Positions 24,546-33,846 of a stretch of 64,000 nt of DNA are shown here, one piece after another (the stretch's first letter is position 1; every line of letters begins with the position of its first letter). This stretch comes from Burkholderia puraquae (lineage in GTDB: Bacteria > Pseudomonadota > Gammaproteobacteria > Burkholderiales > Burkholderiaceae). The stretch covers positions 78,762-142,761 of the forward strand of contig NZ_NBYX01000020.1 in assembly GCF_002099195.1 (NCBI RefSeq), written 5' to 3'. The position numbers were made by a program, and so were the translations under genes. Under the pieces are notes generated by a model, which saw nothing but the letters and a program-made list of their open reading frames with translations, was not told where the DNA came from and searched no databases.

Positions 24546-25838
24546 GTGGACCAAATTCCCTTATGGGCGCAAATCGGCGCCGTCTTCCTGCTTCTCCTCT
24601 GTTCCAGCTTCTTTTCCATTTCCGAGACCGCGATGATGGCGCTCAACCGCCATCGGCTGAAGCATCTCGCCAGCCAGGGCGCACTCGGCGCGAAAACCAC
24701 ACAAGGCCTGCTGACGCGCACTGACCTGCTGCTCAGCGTGATCCTGATCGGCAACAACCTGTTCAACACGATCATCCCGGTCCTGACGACGTCGCTCGCA
24801 CTGCACACGTTCGGCCGCAACAACCTCGCGCTGTCGATCGCGACCGGTATCGTCGCGTTCCTGATCATCGTGTTCGCGGAAATCGCGCCGAAGATCGTCG
24901 GCGCGACCTTCCCCGAACGCATCGCACTGCCCGCGAGCCTCGTGATCGCGCCGCTGATGCGCGTGTTCAAGCCGGTCGTCTGGTTCGTCAACGCGCTCGC
25001 GAACGGCGTGCTGTGGGTGCTGCGCATCAACACCAAGAAGGGTCGCGACCAGCGGATGTCGGCCGACGAGCTGCGGGCCATCGTGCTCGAGTCGAGCAGC
25101 TTCATGCCGACCAAGCACCGCAGCATCCTGCTCAACCTGTTCGACCTCGAGAACATCACGGTCGACGACGTGATGGTGCCGCGCCGCCAGATCGAGTCGC
25201 TCAATTTCTACGCGCCGCTCGACGACGTCCTGCACCAGCTCGAAACCTGCTATCACAACCGGCTCGTCGTCTACGAAGGCGACATCGACAAGGTGCTCGG
25301 CGTGCTGCACGTCCGCAAGACGCTGACCGCGCTGCACAACCAGGAGTTCGACCGCGAGACGCTGCGCACGCTGCTCGCCGAGCCGTACTACGTGCCGTCC
25401 GGCACGCCGGTAGTCCAGCAGCTCCAGTTTTTCCAGGAAACGCGGCAGCGGACCGCGCTCGTCGTCAACGAGTACGGCGAGCTCGAAGGACTCGTCACGC
25501 CCGAAGACATCATCGAAGAGCTGATCGGCGAATTCACGACGTCGATGCCGCGCAGCGAACGTGCAGGCGGCTGGGACGAGAACGGCGAATGCATCGTCTC
25601 GGCGAGCATGCCGCTGCGCGAACTGAATCGCTGGCTGCATCTGAAACTGCCGACCGACGGGCCGAAGACGCTGAACGGACTGGTGCTCGAAATCCTCGAG
25701 GAAATTCCGGAAGACGACGTGTGCCTGAAAATCGGCGACGTGATGCTCGAGGTGATGCGCAGCGACGACCAGGCCGTGCGCACCGTCAAGCTCTTCAAGC
25801 CGCGCGCGTCGCGCACTGCACGCGCCACTGCGCGCTAG
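24546..25838 (+). CDS. HlyC/CorC (CNNM/CorB-type) transporter family protein
   Basis: A 430-residue membrane protein with an N-terminal DUF21 (CNNM) domain of about three to four membrane segments (residues 8-160, with SISETAMMALNRHR), a pair of CBS domains (about 200-330, DVMVPRRQIESL and GLVTPEDIIEELIGE), and a C-terminal CorC_HlyC transporter-associated domain (about 345-425). Relatives such as CorB/YfjD are linked to magnesium or cobalt export. The substrate here is inferred from family only. The start codon is GTG at 24546; the resulting N-terminus fits the family. Confidence 0.9.
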   Translation: MDQIPLWAQIGAVFLLLLCSSFFSISETAMMALNRHRLKHLASQGALGAKTTQGLLTRTDLLLSVILIGNNLFNTIIPVLTTSLALHTFGRNNLALSIATGIVAFLIIVFAEIAPKIVGATFPERIALPASLVIAPLMRVFKPVVWFVNALANGVLWVLRINTKKGRDQRMSADELRAIVLESSSFMPTKHRSILLNLFDLENITVDDVMVPRRQIESLNFYAPLDDVLHQLETCYHNRLVVYEGDIDKVLGVLHVRKTLTALHNQEFDRETLRTLLAEPYYVPSGTPVVQQLQFFQETRQRTALVVNEYGELEGLVTPEDIIEELIGEFTTSMPRSERAGGWDENGECIVSASMPLRELNRWLHLKLPTDGPKTLNGLVLEILEEIPEDDVCLKIGDVMLEVMRSDDQAVRTVKLFKPRASRTARATAR

Positions 25839-25921
25839 CCGAACGGCTGACTGCCGGCGCCGCCTGCGATGCGCGACCATCTGCTGGTCACGGTCAACAG
25901 GCGGCCAGCGTGCCGGCTCAC

Positions 25922-27199
25922 ATGCATTTCCCTCCTCCCGGGGCGTCGCTACGCACACAGCCGCCGCCCGCCCGCTCCGATGCGTCGCCGGCCACCGCAC
26001 CGCGTACGCTCGACGCGGCCCAGCTCGACGATGCGCCCGCCGTACGGCTGCTGACAGACACACTTCACGCAGCACGCGTGCGCGACGCGTCCGACATCCA
26101 CGTCGAACCGTTCGAAGCCGGCTGGCGCATCCGCCTGCGCATCGACGGCGTGCTGCACGAACATGCACGGCCGCCCCTTCACCTGCGCGATGCGCTCGTC
26201 ACGCGGATCAAGGTGCTCGCACGCATGGACATCGCCGAGCGGCGGCTCCCGCAGGACGGCAGGCTGCGCATCGCGATCGACGGCGGCACGCGCGGCGACT
26301 TCCGGGTCAGCTCGCTGCCTACGTTGTTCGGTGAAAAGCTCGTGCTGCGACGCCTCGAAACCCTTCCGCCCGACCTCACGCTCACCCGTCTCGGCTTCGA
26401 CACGCAACAGGCGGCCGCGATGGAGGCCGCGATACGCGCACCGCATGGCCTCGTGCTCGTCACGGGCCCGACCGGCAGCGGCAAGACGCTGTCGCTCTAC
26501 TGCGCGCTGCAGATGCTCGATCGCGACGCGCACAACGTCTGCACGGTCGAGGATCCCGCCGAAATCCAGCTCGACGGCATCAGCCAGGTCGGCGTCGCCG
26601 AAAAGGCGGGGCTCACGTTCGCGACTGCACTGCGCGCGCTGCTGCGGCAGGATCCGGACATCATCATGGTCGGCGAGATTCGCGATGCGGAGACGGCCGA
26701 CGTCGCGATCAAGGCCGCGCAGACCGGCCATCTCGTGCTGTCGACGCTGCACACGAACGACGCGCCGGCCGCCGTCGCGCGGCTGCTCGACATCGGCGTC
26801 GCACCGTACAACCTCGCGGCTGCGCTGCACCTCGTCACCGCGCAGCGCCTCGTCCGGCGGCTGTGCACCGCCTGCCGCGTGCATTCTGGCGCACCGGTGC
26901 CGGTACTGCGTGAAGCCGGCTGCGACCCGGCTGCCCTGGCAGCCGGATGGCGGCCGTTCGTCGCGCAGGGCTGTTCGGCTTGTCACGGCATCGGCTATCG
27001 CGGCCGTGTCGGCCTGCATCAGACGATGCCGGTATCGCCCGCGCTGGCAGAACGCATCGTCGCACGGGCGAGCGTCGGCGAACTCGCGCAATGTGCAGTA
27101 GCCGAAGGCGTGCGCAGTCTGCGCGACGCGGCGCTCGCGCGCGTCCACGACGGCACGACGAGTATCGCGGAAGCCCTCGCCGCGACACCTGCGGCATGA
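25922..27199 (+). CDS. pilB: PilB/GspE-type secretion and pilus assembly ATPase, short N-terminus
   Basis: Hexameric ATPase that powers pilin polymerisation. From the ATG at 25922 it has 425 residues, with Walker A GPTGSGKTLS (182-191), the Asp box, Walker B DIIMVGEIRD (246-255) and the tetracysteine zinc site (CTACRVHSG then CSACHGIGYRG, around 320-360). It lacks the long N-terminal N1 domain of PilB and typical GspE. An upstream in-frame GTG at 25910 is also possible. A 4-base overlap couples it to pilC. Its position before pilC and pilD suggests type IV pilus assembly; GspE-like use in another system is possible. Confidence 0.85.
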   Translation: MHFPPPGASLRTQPPPARSDASPATAPRTLDAAQLDDAPAVRLLTDTLHAARVRDASDIHVEPFEAGWRIRLRIDGVLHEHARPPLHLRDALVTRIKVLARMDIAERRLPQDGRLRIAIDGGTRGDFRVSSLPTLFGEKLVLRRLETLPPDLTLTRLGFDTQQAAAMEAAIRAPHGLVLVTGPTGSGKTLSLYCALQMLDRDAHNVCTVEDPAEIQLDGISQVGVAEKAGLTFATALRALLRQDPDIIMVGEIRDAETADVAIKAAQTGHLVLSTLHTNDAPAAVARLLDIGVAPYNLAAALHLVTAQRLVRRLCTACRVHSGAPVPVLREAGCDPAALAAGWRPFVAQGCSACHGIGYRGRVGLHQTMPVSPALAERIVARASVGELAQCAVAEGVRSLRDAALARVHDGTTSIAEALAATPAA

Positions 27200-28407
27200 G
27201 CATACGCACACCACCGCGCGAAACCCGCTTCGCGTGGCGCGGCCGCCGTCGCGACGGCACGCCGCGCCACGGGATCGTCATCGCGTTCGACGCCGAAGCG
27301 GCACGCGCCGTGCTCGCACGCGACGGCATCGCGGTGCTGTCGCTCGATGTCCGCGGGCCAGCCCGGCCGCCATCGGCCGGCGCACGGGACGTCACGCGCT
27401 TCACGCGCCAACTGGCGAGCCTGCTGCAGGCCGGGTTACCGCTCGCGCCGTCACTCGAGATGCTCGCGCGTACGCGGCCGCGCGACGGCCTGCCGCGCAT
27501 CGCCGCGGGTCTCGCCCGTGAGATCGTCGGCGGCCGGCGCTTCGCCGATGCACTTGCACGCTATCCATCGCAGTTCGGCACGCTGTATCGCCAGCTGATC
27601 GAGGTAGGCGAAGCGTCCGGCTCGCTCGACATCGTACTGACACGGCTCGCGGAACACCGCGAGCGCGCCGACGCGCAGTGGCGCAAGCTGCGGGCCGCGC
27701 TCGCCTACCCCGCGGCCGTCATCCTGTTCGGGCTCGCGATCTCGGCCGCGTTGATGGTGTGGGTCGTGCCGACGTTCCGGCAGATCTTCGACGGTTTCGG
27801 CGCCGCACTGCCGGCGCCGACCCGCGCGCTGCTCGCGCTGTCCTCCGCTCTGTCGGCGTGGGGCGGCGTGCTCGTTGCCGGTACGGCGGCGGCCGGCCTC
27901 ACCGCACATCACGCGCTGCGGCGGTCGGCACAGCTGCGCCACGCTGTCGCGCAGCGCCTGCTGCACGCCCCGCTCATGGGTAGCGCGCTGGGTCGTTTCG
28001 CAGCCGCACGCTGGTGCCGTTCGCTTGCGACGCTGCTCGGTGCTGGCGTGCCGCTCGCCGACGCATTCGCCACGCTCGAGCGCACGGCCGGCCATCCGGT
28101 GTTCGCGCGCGCCACTGCGCACATCGCGGCCCGCGTGCTGCGCGGCGCGCGTCTCGCGGACGCGATGCAGTCGGCCGGCTGCTTTCCGGACGACGTCGTG
28201 CAGCCGATCGCCGTCGCCGAGGAGACCGGCGCGCTCGACACGATGCTCGCCGACATCGCCGCGTTGTGCGAACGCCAGCTCGATGCACGTCTCGATGCAA
28301 TCGCCGCGCTCGGCGAACCACTGATCGTGATCGTACTGGGCGCACTTGTCGGCGGCCTCGTGATCGCGATGTACCTGCCCATCCTTCAGCTCGGCAACGT
28401 GGTGTAG
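27196..28407 (+). CDS. pilC: Type II/IV pilus inner-membrane platform protein PilC/GspF
   Basis: A 403-residue inner-membrane protein that couples the ATPase to pilin assembly. It has two GspF repeats, each a cytoplasmic helical bundle followed by a membrane segment: the first with TRFTRQLASLLQAGLPLAPSL and a membrane stretch near residue 175-195, the second with WCRSLATLLGAGVPLADAF and a C-terminal segment LIVIVLGALVGGLVIAMYLP. The ATG at 27196 overlaps the pilB stop by 4 bases. The membrane topology fits the family. Confidence 0.88.
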   Translation: MSIRTPPRETRFAWRGRRRDGTPRHGIVIAFDAEAARAVLARDGIAVLSLDVRGPARPPSAGARDVTRFTRQLASLLQAGLPLAPSLEMLARTRPRDGLPRIAAGLAREIVGGRRFADALARYPSQFGTLYRQLIEVGEASGSLDIVLTRLAEHRERADAQWRKLRAALAYPAAVILFGLAISAALMVWVVPTFRQIFDGFGAALPAPTRALLALSSALSAWGGVLVAGTAAAGLTAHHALRRSAQLRHAVAQRLLHAPLMGSALGRFAAARWCRSLATLLGAGVPLADAFATLERTAGHPVFARATAHIAARVLRGARLADAMQSAGCFPDDVVQPIAVAEETGALDTMLADIAALCERQLDARLDAIAALGEPLIVIVLGALVGGLVIAMYLPILQLGNVV

Positions 28408-28452
28408 CATCGCAACCGACTCTGTCGCCTTTTAGTCCGAACCTTGAGCCTC

Positions 28453-29364
28453 ATGACGCCAGCGCCCCTTTACGCCGTTACCGATTCGTCCGAGAGCACG
28501 CTGCTCGCGCTGGCGATGCTGCCGCCCGCGCTACAGTACGCGTTCGCGGTCGTTATCGGCCTTTGCGTCGGCAGCTTCCTGAACGTGGTCGTGCACCGGC
28601 TGCCCGTGATGATGCAGCGCGCGTGGCAGGCCGAGATCGATGAAGCGACCGACAACGCAAGCGCCCCGCCGGACGACGGCTACCCGCCGCGCTACGATCT
28701 ATGGCGCCCGCGCAGCGCGTGCCCGCATTGCGGCCACGTGCTGCGCGCATGGGAAAACATCCCGCTCGTCAGCTACCTGATACTGCGCGGGCGCTGCCGC
28801 AGCTGCGGCCACGCGATCGGCATCCGTTATCCGCTCGTCGAGCTCGCGTGCGCGCTGCTCGCCGCCGGCTCGCTCGCGGCATTCGGCCCGACCGTCGCCG
28901 CGCTGGCGGCGTTCGCGCTGTGCGCCGCTCTGCTCGCGATGAGCGCGATCGATATCCGGACGGGCTACCTGCCCGACTCGATGACGCTGCCGCTCCTCTG
29001 GGCCGGGCTCGTGCTGAATCTCGGCGGCACGTTCGCGTCGCTGCGCGCGGCCGTGATCGGGGCCATGGCCGGCTACCTGTTCCTGTGGACAATCTACTGG
29101 CTGTTCAAATGGCTGCGCGGCATCGAGGGCATCGGTTTCGGCGACCTGAAGCTGCTCGCCGCGCTCGGCGCATGGATGGGCTGGGCCGCACTGCCGCAGG
29201 TCGTGCTGTTCGCCGCGGTGACGGGCGCGATCGTCGGGCTCATTGCGACCTGGCGCGGCCGCATGCGCTTCGAGGAGCCGATTCCGTTCGGCCCGTTCCT
29301 CGCGGCCGGCGGCGTCGCGACGCTGTTTTTCGGCACCCCTTTCTATTCGGCGCTCGGAGGCTGA
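28453..29364 (+). CDS. pilD: Prepilin peptidase and N-methyltransferase PilD
   Basis: Membrane aspartyl protease that cleaves and methylates type IV prepilins and type II pseudopilins. The 303-residue protein keeps the cytoplasmic zinc loop with two CxxC pairs (ACPHCGHVL and RCRSCGHAIG). Catalytic aspartates sit in MSAIDIRTGYLPDS and GIEGIGFGDLKLLAA. The ATG at 28453 is preferred to an upstream TTG at 28444. It ends one base before the coaE ATG, so the group pilB-pilC-pilD-coaE is probably one transcript. No pilin gene is visible in the window. Confidence 0.94.
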   Translation: MTPAPLYAVTDSSESTLLALAMLPPALQYAFAVVIGLCVGSFLNVVVHRLPVMMQRAWQAEIDEATDNASAPPDDGYPPRYDLWRPRSACPHCGHVLRAWENIPLVSYLILRGRCRSCGHAIGIRYPLVELACALLAAGSLAAFGPTVAALAAFALCAALLAMSAIDIRTGYLPDSMTLPLLWAGLVLNLGGTFASLRAAVIGAMAGYLFLWTIYWLFKWLRGIEGIGFGDLKLLAALGAWMGWAALPQVVLFAAVTGAIVGLIATWRGRMRFEEPIPFGPFLAAGGVATLFFGTPFYSALGG

Positions 29365-29365
29365 C

Positions 29366-29974
29366 ATGTTCGCAATAGGACTCACCGGCGGCATCGGCAG
29401 CGGCAAGACGACCGTCGCCGACCTGTTCGCCGCCCGAGGCGCGTCGCTGGTCGATACCGATCTGATCGCCCATCGCATCACTGCGCCGGGCGGCCTCGCG
29501 ATGCCCGCGATCGAACAGGCATTCGGCCGCGGCTTCGTTGCCGCCGACGGCTCGCTCGACCGCGCGAAGATGCGCGCACTGATCTTCAGCGACGACGCCG
29601 CGCGCCGGCGCCTCGAAGCAATCACGCACCCGCTGATCCGCGCCGAGACCGATCGCGAAGCGCACGAAGCACAAGGCCCGTACGTGATGTTCGTCGTGCC
29701 GCTGCTCGTCGAGTCAGGCAACTGGAAGGCGCGCAGCGATCGCGTGCTCGTCGTCGATTGCCCGGTCGAAACGCAGATCGCACGCGTGATGCGGCGCAAC
29801 GGCTTCACGCGCGAGCAGGTCGAAGCGATCATCGCGCGGCAAGCGACGCGCGAAGCCCGTCTCGCGGCGGCCGACGACGTGATCGTCAACGACGCGCTAA
29901 CGCCCGACGCGCTCGCCGCGCAGGTCGATGCACTGCACCAACGCTATCTAGGGTTTGCGGCCGCTGCACGCTGA
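29366..29974 (+). CDS. coaE: Dephospho-CoA kinase
   Basis: Last step of coenzyme A synthesis: phosphorylates the ribose 3'-hydroxyl of dephospho-CoA. The 202-residue protein begins MFAIGLTGGIGSGKTT with the P-loop at residues 8-16, followed by DTDLIAHRIT and the lid region RRNGFTREQVEAIIARQATR. The ATG at 29366 follows GGAGG. The order pilD-coaE-zapD-yacG is the usual one in proteobacteria. Confidence 0.96.
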   Translation: MFAIGLTGGIGSGKTTVADLFAARGASLVDTDLIAHRITAPGGLAMPAIEQAFGRGFVAADGSLDRAKMRALIFSDDAARRRLEAITHPLIRAETDREAHEAQGPYVMFVVPLLVESGNWKARSDRVLVVDCPVETQIARVMRRNGFTREQVEAIIARQATREARLAAADDVIVNDALTPDALAAQVDALHQRYLGFAAAAR

Positions 29975-30083
29975 GCGTCGCACGCGATCGTGATGGTGTA
30001 CGAAATTGGCGCGTTGCTAGGGTAGAGAGTGAGCATTAGAATGTCCTGCATTGTTTCAACTCCTACCCAAGAGGCGAGCGCGC

Positions 30084-30839
30084 TTGATTCTTTACGAGTA
30101 TCCGTTCAACGAGCGAATTCGCACGCTGCTGCGCCTCGAAGATCTCTTCGAGCGCTTTGCGTTCTTTTTGGCTCAGGAGGACCCGCGTGAACACCACGTC
30201 GCGCTGACGACGCTGTTCGAAATCGCCGAGGTAACGGGCCGCGCGGACCTGAAATCGGATCTGATGAAGGAGCTCGAACGTCAACGCCAGACGCTCGCCC
30301 CCTTTCGCGGCAATCCGGGCATCGAGCAGAACGCGCTCGAAGCCGTGCTCGGAGAAATCGAGCAGACGCTCGCGAATCTCGCGCAGATGCAGGGCAAGAC
30401 CGGGCAGCACCTCGTCGACAACGAGTGGCTCGCCAGCATCCGCAGCCGTGCGGTGATTCCCGGCGGCACGTGCAAGTTCGACCTGCCGTCGTACTACGCG
30501 TGGCAGCAGTGGCCCGCCGAGCAGCGGCGTCAGGACATCGCGAAGTGGATCTTGCCGATGCTGCCGCTGCGCGACGCTGCGACGATCGTGCTGCGGCTCG
30601 CGCGCGAATCGGGCCAGGCGTCGAAGGTCATGGCGATGCAGGGCAGCTACCAGCAGATGCTGTCCGGCCGCACCTACCAGTTGATGCAGGTGCGCGTGCC
30701 GCCTGAGTTGCGCGTCATTCCCGAAGCGAGCGCCAACAAATACATGCTGTGGGTACGGTTCACCATGCAGGACGGCGATGTGCGGCCGCGCGCGGTGGAC
30801 ATCGACGTGCCGTTCCATCTGACACTGTGCAATCTGTAA
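30084..30839 (+). CDS. zapD: Cell division protein ZapD
   Basis: FtsZ-ring associated protein (YacF) that bundles FtsZ filaments. The TTG at 30084 is chosen: it is preceded by AGAGGCGAG and gives the family N-terminus with ILYEYPFNERIRTLLRLED. The 251-residue length fits. An in-frame ATG at 30051 would add residues not seen in the family. It sits about 110 bases after coaE. Confidence 0.93.
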   Translation: MILYEYPFNERIRTLLRLEDLFERFAFFLAQEDPREHHVALTTLFEIAEVTGRADLKSDLMKELERQRQTLAPFRGNPGIEQNALEAVLGEIEQTLANLAQMQGKTGQHLVDNEWLASIRSRAVIPGGTCKFDLPSYYAWQQWPAEQRRQDIAKWILPMLPLRDAATIVLRLARESGQASKVMAMQGSYQQMLSGRTYQLMQVRVPPELRVIPEASANKYMLWVRFTMQDGDVRPRAVDIDVPFHLTLCNL

Positions 30840-30864
30840 CGGCCGCGTGCCGGATCGCTTTCGT

Positions 30865-31065
30865 ATGACTACCGTTGTGAAATGCCCGTCGTGCGGCGCC
30901 GAAGTGCGCTGGACACCCGAAAATCAGTTCCGTCCGTTCTGCTCGGCCCGCTGCAAGCAGCTCGACCTCGGCGCATGGGCCGCGGAAAAGTACCGGATCG
31001 GTGGATCTTCCGACGAGGGCCCCTCGTCGGAAGAAGACGGCACGGACGACCGCCGCGACAGCTGA
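30865..31065 (+). CDS. yacG: DNA gyrase inhibitor YacG
   Basis: A 66-residue zinc protein that binds GyrB. The zinc site is clear: CPSCG followed by CSARCKQLDLGAW, giving the C-x2-C and C-x3-C pairs. The acidic tail (SSDEGPSSEEDGTDD) is typical. The ATG at 30865 is preferred to a GTG at 30847. It follows zapD by 25 bases. Confidence 0.9.
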   Translation: MTTVVKCPSCGAEVRWTPENQFRPFCSARCKQLDLGAWAAEKYRIGGSSDEGPSSEEDGTDDRRDS

Positions 31066-31131
31066 GCCGCGAGCGGCGCCGGCGCCACCTGCCGGTGATA
31101 TGGCCCGCCTTTCCGGCAGGCCATCGCGGCG

Positions 31132-31575
31132 TCAGTGCGACGCCGCTTCCTTCTCGAGCAGTTCGAGCACCGGCAGCGCGGCCGGCAGCAGCGGCGCGAC
31201 GTCGACCGGCAGGTGCTGCCACACGAACGCCTGCCCTTCCTTGCTGTGCGGCTCGCCCGTCCAGCCCGTCACCTTGCAGAAATACAGCCGCACGTAGGCA
31301 TGCGGATAATCGTGCTCGAGCGTATGCCAGCGGTGGCTGGCCGTGACTTCGATGCCGAGTTCCTCATGCAATTCGCGCGCAAGCGCGTCCTCGACGCTTT
31401 CGCCGGCCTCCAGCTTGCCGCCCGGAAACTCCCAGTAGCCTTCATACGGCTTGCCTTGCAGCCGCTGCGCGAGCAGGTAGCTGCCGTCCGGCTGCACCAT
31501 CACGCCGACCGCGACTTCCGTCACCTTGCGGCCATCGGGCGCGCGCACGGTGCCTTGTGCGTGATCCGTGCTCAT
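31132..31575 (-). CDS. mutT: Nudix hydrolase, MutT-like (8-oxo-dGTP diphosphatase)
   Basis: A 147-residue protein with a complete Nudix box GGKLEAGESVEDALARELHE (52-71) and EELGI. The overall layout, including FVWQHLPVDVAPLLPAALPVL, is that of the MutT family, which removes oxidised dGTP to prevent A:T to C:G transversions. The ATG overlaps the end of the DUF815 gene by 4 bases (ATGA), so the two are translationally coupled. Substrate specificity is inferred, not shown. Confidence 0.85.
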   Translation of the reverse strand: MSTDHAQGTVRAPDGRKVTEVAVGVMVQPDGSYLLAQRLQGKPYEGYWEFPGGKLEAGESVEDALARELHEELGIEVTASHRWHTLEHDYPHAYVRLYFCKVTGWTGEPHSKEGQAFVWQHLPVDVAPLLPAALPVLELLEKEAASH

Positions 31576-32441
31576 GCTTGCTCCTTGCGGCCCGACCAGT
31601 CACGTGCAAACTGCCATGCGACGCGCCCCGACCGCGAACCGCGCTCGAGCGCCCATACGAGCGCGTCGCCGCGTGCGGACTCGATCTCCGTGTCCGGGCA
31701 GCCGAAATGACGCAGCCAGTGCGCGACGATGTCGAGGTAGTCGTCCTGCTTGAACGGATAGAAGCTGACCCACAGGCCGAAGCGCTCCGACAGCGAGATC
31801 TTCTCCTCGACGACTTCGCCGGGGTGAATCTCGCCATCCGGGAGATGCTTGTACGACGCGTTGTCGCTCATGTACTCGGGCAGCAGATGGCGGCGGTTCG
31901 ACGTCGCGTAGATCAGCACGTTGTCCGACTGCGCGGCGATCGAGCCGTCGAGCGCGACCTTCAGCGCCTTGTAGCCCGACTCGCCTTCCTCGAACGACAG
32001 GTCGTCGCAGAACACGATGAAGCGCTCGGGACGTTGCGAGATCAAATCGACGATATCGCCGAGATCGTGCAGGTCATCCTTGTCGACTTCGATCAAGCGC
32101 AGCCCGTCCTTCGCATACGCATTCAGGCACGCCTTGATCAGCGACGACTTGCCGGTACCGCGCGCGCCGGTCAGCAGCACATTGTTGGCCGGCTTCTGCT
32201 GCACGAACTGCCGCGTGTTCTGTTCGATCAGCCCTTTCTGGCGATCGATGTTGTGCAGGTCGTCGAGTGTGATCGACGACACGGCCGGCACCGGCTGCAG
32301 ATAGCCGCGCCCCTGGCGCTTGCGCCAGCGGAACGCGTGGGCCGCATTCCAGTCGACCGCCGCCGGCGCGGGCGGCAGCATCCCCTCGAGACGGCCGAGC
32401 AGCGCTTCCGCGCGCGTCAGAAACTGTTCAAGCTTGTCCAT
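31572..32441 (-). CDS. DUF815 AAA-type ATP-binding protein
   Basis: A 289-residue P-loop protein. Walker A is GARGTGKSS (92-100) and Walker B-like FIVFCDDLSFEEGE lies around 140-153. Family features include VLIYATSNRRHLLPEYM and SLSERFGLWVSFYPF. DUF815 proteins are widespread AAA ATPases next to mutT in beta-proteobacteria, and their role is not established. It lies 19 bases after argJ's stop on the same strand and overlaps mutT, consistent with an operon argJ-DUF815-mutT. Confidence 0.88.
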   Translation of the reverse strand: MDKLEQFLTRAEALLGRLEGMLPPAPAAVDWNAAHAFRWRKRQGRGYLQPVPAVSSITLDDLHNIDRQKGLIEQNTRQFVQQKPANNVLLTGARGTGKSSLIKACLNAYAKDGLRLIEVDKDDLHDLGDIVDLISQRPERFIVFCDDLSFEEGESGYKALKVALDGSIAAQSDNVLIYATSNRRHLLPEYMSDNASYKHLPDGEIHPGEVVEEKISLSERFGLWVSFYPFKQDDYLDIVAHWLRHFGCPDTEIESARGDALVWALERGSRSGRVAWQFARDWSGRKEQA

Positions 32442-32460
32442 GTCGTTCGAACGCCCCCGA

Positions 32461-33702
32461 TCAGGAGCGGTAATCCGCGTTGATGCTCACGTAGTCGTGC
32501 GACAGGTCGCACGTCCAGATCGTGGCCTGCGCGTCGCCGCGGCCGAGCAGCACGCGGATCGTGATTTCGCTCTGCTTCATCACGCGCTGGCCGTCCTCTT
32601 CCTGGTAGTCCGGGTTGCGACCACCCGCCTTCGCGACGAGCACGTCGTCGAGATAGAGGTCGATCTTGCCGACGTCGAGATCTGCGACGCCCGCATAGCC
32701 GATCGCCGCGAGAATCCGGCCGAGGTTGGGGTCGGACGCGTAGAAGGCCGTCTTCACGAGCGGCGAATGGCCGATCGCGTAAGCGATCTGGCGGCATTCG
32801 GCGACATTCTTGCCGCCTTCGACCTGCACCGTCATGAATTTCGTCGCGCCTTCGCCATCGCGCACGATCAGTTGCGACAGCACCTGCGCGACTTCCGTCA
32901 CCGCATCGCGCAGCGCCGCATAGGCCGGCGAGCCGGTCGACGTGATCGCCGGCAGCGTGCTCTTGCCCGACGCGATCAGGATGAACGAGTCGTTCGTCGA
33001 CGTGTCACCGTCGATCGTGATGCAGTTGAACGAGCGGTCGGCCACTTCCTTCACGAGCGTGTCGAGCACCGGCTGCGCGACGTTCGCATCGAACGCGAGG
33101 AAGCCAAGCATCGTCGCCATGTTCGGCTTGATCATGCCCGCACCCTTGCTGATGCCCGTCAGCGTGACCGTGTGACCGTCGATCGACACCTGGCGCGACG
33201 TGGCCTTCGGCAGCGTGTCGGTCGTCATGATCGCCTGCGCGGCGTCGAACCAGTTCGCGGCCTTGCGGTTCGCGAGCGCGGCCGGCAGCCCGGCCTTCAG
33301 GCGATCGATCGGCAGCGGCTCGAGGATCACGCCGGTCGAGAACGGCAGCACCTGCGCCGGCTCGAGGCCCGCGAGGCGTGCAAGTTCCGTACAGGTTTCG
33401 CGTGCGTTCACGAGGCCGGGCTCGCCGGTGCCCGCGTTCGCATTGCCCGTATTCACGACGAGCGCGCGAATGCCCGCGCCGCCCGCGCGCACCTTCGCCA
33501 GGTGCTCGCGGCAGACGGTGACGGGCGCCGCGCAGAAGCGGTTTTCGGTGAACACGCCCGCGACCGTCGCGCCTTCGTCGACGGAGATGACCAGCACGTC
33601 CTTGCGATTCGGCTTGCGGATATTCGCTTCCGCCCAGCCGAGCGTGACGCCGGCGACAGGATGCAGTTGGGCGGGATCGATCGACGGAAAATTGACAGCC
33701 AT
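32461..33702 (-). CDS. argJ: Bifunctional ornithine acetyltransferase / N-acetylglutamate synthase
   Basis: Arginine synthesis enzyme of the cyclic pathway: moves acetyl from N-acetylornithine to glutamate. The 413-residue precursor self-cleaves before Thr197 in the conserved KPNMATMLG segment, generating two subunits. The segment KGAGMIKPNMATMLGFLAFD is the family signature. The ATG at 33702 gives the family start MAVNFPSIDP. Whether it also uses acetyl-CoA (bifunctional) cannot be read from sequence alone. Confidence 0.95.
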   Translation of the reverse strand: MAVNFPSIDPAQLHPVAGVTLGWAEANIRKPNRKDVLVISVDEGATVAGVFTENRFCAAPVTVCREHLAKVRAGGAGIRALVVNTGNANAGTGEPGLVNARETCTELARLAGLEPAQVLPFSTGVILEPLPIDRLKAGLPAALANRKAANWFDAAQAIMTTDTLPKATSRQVSIDGHTVTLTGISKGAGMIKPNMATMLGFLAFDANVAQPVLDTLVKEVADRSFNCITIDGDTSTNDSFILIASGKSTLPAITSTGSPAYAALRDAVTEVAQVLSQLIVRDGEGATKFMTVQVEGGKNVAECRQIAYAIGHSPLVKTAFYASDPNLGRILAAIGYAGVADLDVGKIDLYLDDVLVAKAGGRNPDYQEEDGQRVMKQSEITIRVLLGRGDAQATIWTCDLSHDYVSINADYRS

Positions 33703-33846
33703 GGGGCACACCTGCCGGATGGAAAATGCCGGCATGCGCCGGCATCGATTGGAAGAACCGGCAGCCGCATGCGCGGGCCGCCGCAACTCACATTACTCAC
33801 TCGAAGCTGCGAACGAAGCGGCGCGCGTGCCGCGCGCCGCCGTCGA

